23,543 nucleotides of DNA from positions 1-23,543 of the forward strand of contig DAHVFK010000009.1 in NCBI GenBank assembly GCA_027317055.1, read 5' to 3'. Under the pieces are notes generated by a model. The model made no database searches, was not told where the DNA came from, and saw only the letters and a program-made list of their open reading frames with translations. Below, piece by piece: positions 22,826-23,543 of the stretch. The translations under genes were made by a program, and so were the position numbers. Source of the DNA: Betaproteobacteria bacterium. Its GTDB lineage: Bacteria > Pseudomonadota > Gammaproteobacteria > Burkholderiales > SG8-39. How positions within the stretch are numbered: position 1 is the stretch's first letter; each line of letters starts with the position of its first letter.

Positions 22826-23029
22826 ATGACGCAGCTTCTCGAAAAGGCATTGAGCCAAGTGGCGAAGCTTCCGGCGTCCGAGCAGGATGCCGTGGCCGCT
22901 ATTGTCCTTGAAGAACTCGCGTCCGAGCAGCGTTGGTCGGAGTCCTTTTCAAGATCCCAGGATCTTCTCGCCAAGCTTGCTGAAAAAGCGTTGGCTGATC
23001 ACGCCGCTGGGCGCACTAAGCCACTCTAG
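22826..23029 (+). CDS. Small antitoxin-like protein of a RelE/ParE-type pair
   Basis: The 67-residue product is amphipathic and acidic in the middle: LLEKALSQVAKLPASEQDAV, then VLEELASEQRWSESFSRSQDLL, ending HAAGRTKPL. That tail and the ELASEQRW block are typical of small antitoxins found directly upstream of RelE/ParE-like toxins in proteobacteria. The ATG at 22826 has AGAGGA eight bases upstream; an earlier in-frame codon would add six residues. The toxin reading frame begins only a few bases after the stop, supporting a toxin-antitoxin pair. As the toxin is broken, this gene now stands alone. Family assignment rests on pattern recognition. Confidence 0.7.
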   Translation: MTQLLEKALSQVAKLPASEQDAVAAIVLEELASEQRWSESFSRSQDLLAKLAEKALADHAAGRTKPL

Positions 23030-23034
23030 CGGCA

Positions 23035-23211
23035 GTGCAGTCCCAAACCACCGAGGAGTTCCGCTCGCTCCTCGCCGCGGCGCCCGCTGGGGTTCAAGCG
23101 AAGCCTCAAAATGCATATCGTTTATGGTCCGAAAATCCCGCGCACTTGTCGCTTCGATTCAAGAAGGTCCACAACACGCTTTCGGCGCGCGCCGGTAATG
23201 CGGGACGTTGA
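23035..23211 (+). pseudogene. RelE/ParE-like toxin, truncated at an insertion sequence
   Basis: From a possible GTG at 23035 the frame reads TTEEFRSLLAAAPAGVQ, then AYRLWSENPAHLSLRFKKVH, the conserved RelE/ParE-like toxin core (xAYxxFxxNPxHxxLRFKKVH). It goes on as NTLSARAGNAGR and stops at 23209. Intact members continue after the VH with PIYSxRxGxxxRAxG and about 30 more residues, so the C-terminal strands and active residues are lost, and the proline-tyrosine step also appears missing. The stop falls where the insertion sequence end begins. It is 5 bp downstream of the antitoxin stop. The protein is probably inactive. Confidence 0.72.
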
Positions 23212-23543
23212 GGCTGTAGAAAAAGTCCCTTTCCCTCGGAACTTCAGAGGAGAAATGCGCTCCATCTGAGCAAGCGGACATAAGAATGCCGCTTAGCGAG
23301 GGCGACACGATGGCGCGCTACAAACACTACGACTACGCACAGATGAAGATGCTGCCGGTGAGTTATGCGGCGCAGATTCTGGCGGGCACCTTTGAGCACA
23401 CGCTGAACCGGCTGGTCGATGAGGAGTTCGACCTGAAGGTGTTCGAAGCGCGCTACAAGAACGATGAGACGGGCGCCCCGGCCTACGATCCAGCGATTCT
23501 GCTCAAGATCATTCTGTTTGGCTATTCACGCGGTGTGACGGCG
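23209..23543 (+). mobile_element. Left part of an IS1182-like insertion sequence (incomplete)
   Basis: The toxin frame breaks at about 23209, where TGAGGCTGTAGAAAAAGTCC begins, a likely left terminal repeat, followed by a short leader and a transposase gene that runs off the window. The exact boundary and target duplication cannot be fixed because the right end is missing. Confidence 0.6.
23310..23543 (+). CDS. Transposase N-terminal fragment (DUF772/InsH-type, window edge)
   Basis: Seventy-eight codons are visible and the frame is open at the right edge. The product begins MARYKHYDYAQMKMLPVSY and continues with FDLKVFEARYKNDETGAPAYDPAILLKIILFGYSRG. The motif AYDPxxLLKIILFGYSxG is the N-terminal DUF772 (InsH) domain of IS1182- and IS5-type transposases. 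GAGGG ends 7 bases before the ATG at 23310. A second in-frame ATG at 23286 could extend it by eight residues. The DDE catalytic part lies outside the window. Confidence 0.85.
   Translation, partial: MARYKHYDYAQMKMLPVSYAAQILAGTFEHTLNRLVDEEFDLKVFEARYKNDETGAPAYDPAILLKIILFGYSRGVTA

Overview
The window is GC-rich, proteobacterial DNA, most likely from a betaproteobacterium (Burkholderiales-like). Grounds: strong third-position GC, an E. coli-type GshA, a long MASE1/PAS/GAF/GGDEF/EAL protein, the pxpB-pxpC-pxpA order, and tightly packed operons. The assignment is an inference from gene content and style, not from a marker gene.

Region 1 (1-7112) looks like chromosomal backbone. It holds the end of a BON-domain protein, a rhomboid protease 1 bp downstream, a small two-helix membrane protein on the minus strand, glutamate-cysteine ligase (gshA), and a 1416-residue membrane-anchored cyclic-di-GMP protein with intact GGDEF, inhibitory-site and EAL motifs.

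Region 2 (7080-12802) is the most interesting part. Seven minus-strand genes run from 11884 down to 7080. Five junctions overlap and the last has a 17-bp gap. In order they encode a nitrile hydratase/thiocyanate hydrolase-family enzyme in three polypeptides (beta N-half, beta C-half, cobalt-type alpha), then PxpB, PxpC and PxpA (ATP-dependent 5-oxoprolinase), then an Old Yellow Enzyme reductase. A glyoxalase-like VOC gene diverges only 39 bp away. The layout suggests one catabolic route in which a nitrile-type or related substrate is hydrated, a lactam or amide is opened with ATP, and an activated C=C bond is reduced. The substrate is not known from sequence.

Region 3 (about 12803-18476) is patchier and visibly lower in GC. 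It carries a COG2521-like methyltransferase usually associated with archaea, a decayed GGDEF fragment, a CPA1 cation/proton antiporter, an MDR-type dehydrogenase and a DMT transporter with a very histidine-rich tail. Three copies of a short palindromic intergenic repeat lie here. It reads as an accessory segment.

Region 4 (18477-22580) returns to high GC: an exported methyltransferase, then a fumarase/aspartase-superfamily lyase divergent from an amidase that is followed 2 bp later by a SpoIIAA-like (STAS/SEC14) small protein.

Region 5 (22581-23543) is mobile or defensive DNA: a small antitoxin-like gene, a RelE/ParE-like toxin fragment cut off where the left end of an insertion sequence appears, and the first 78 codons of its DUF772-type transposase, which runs off the window. 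I found no rRNA, tRNA, CRISPR array or confident terminator.
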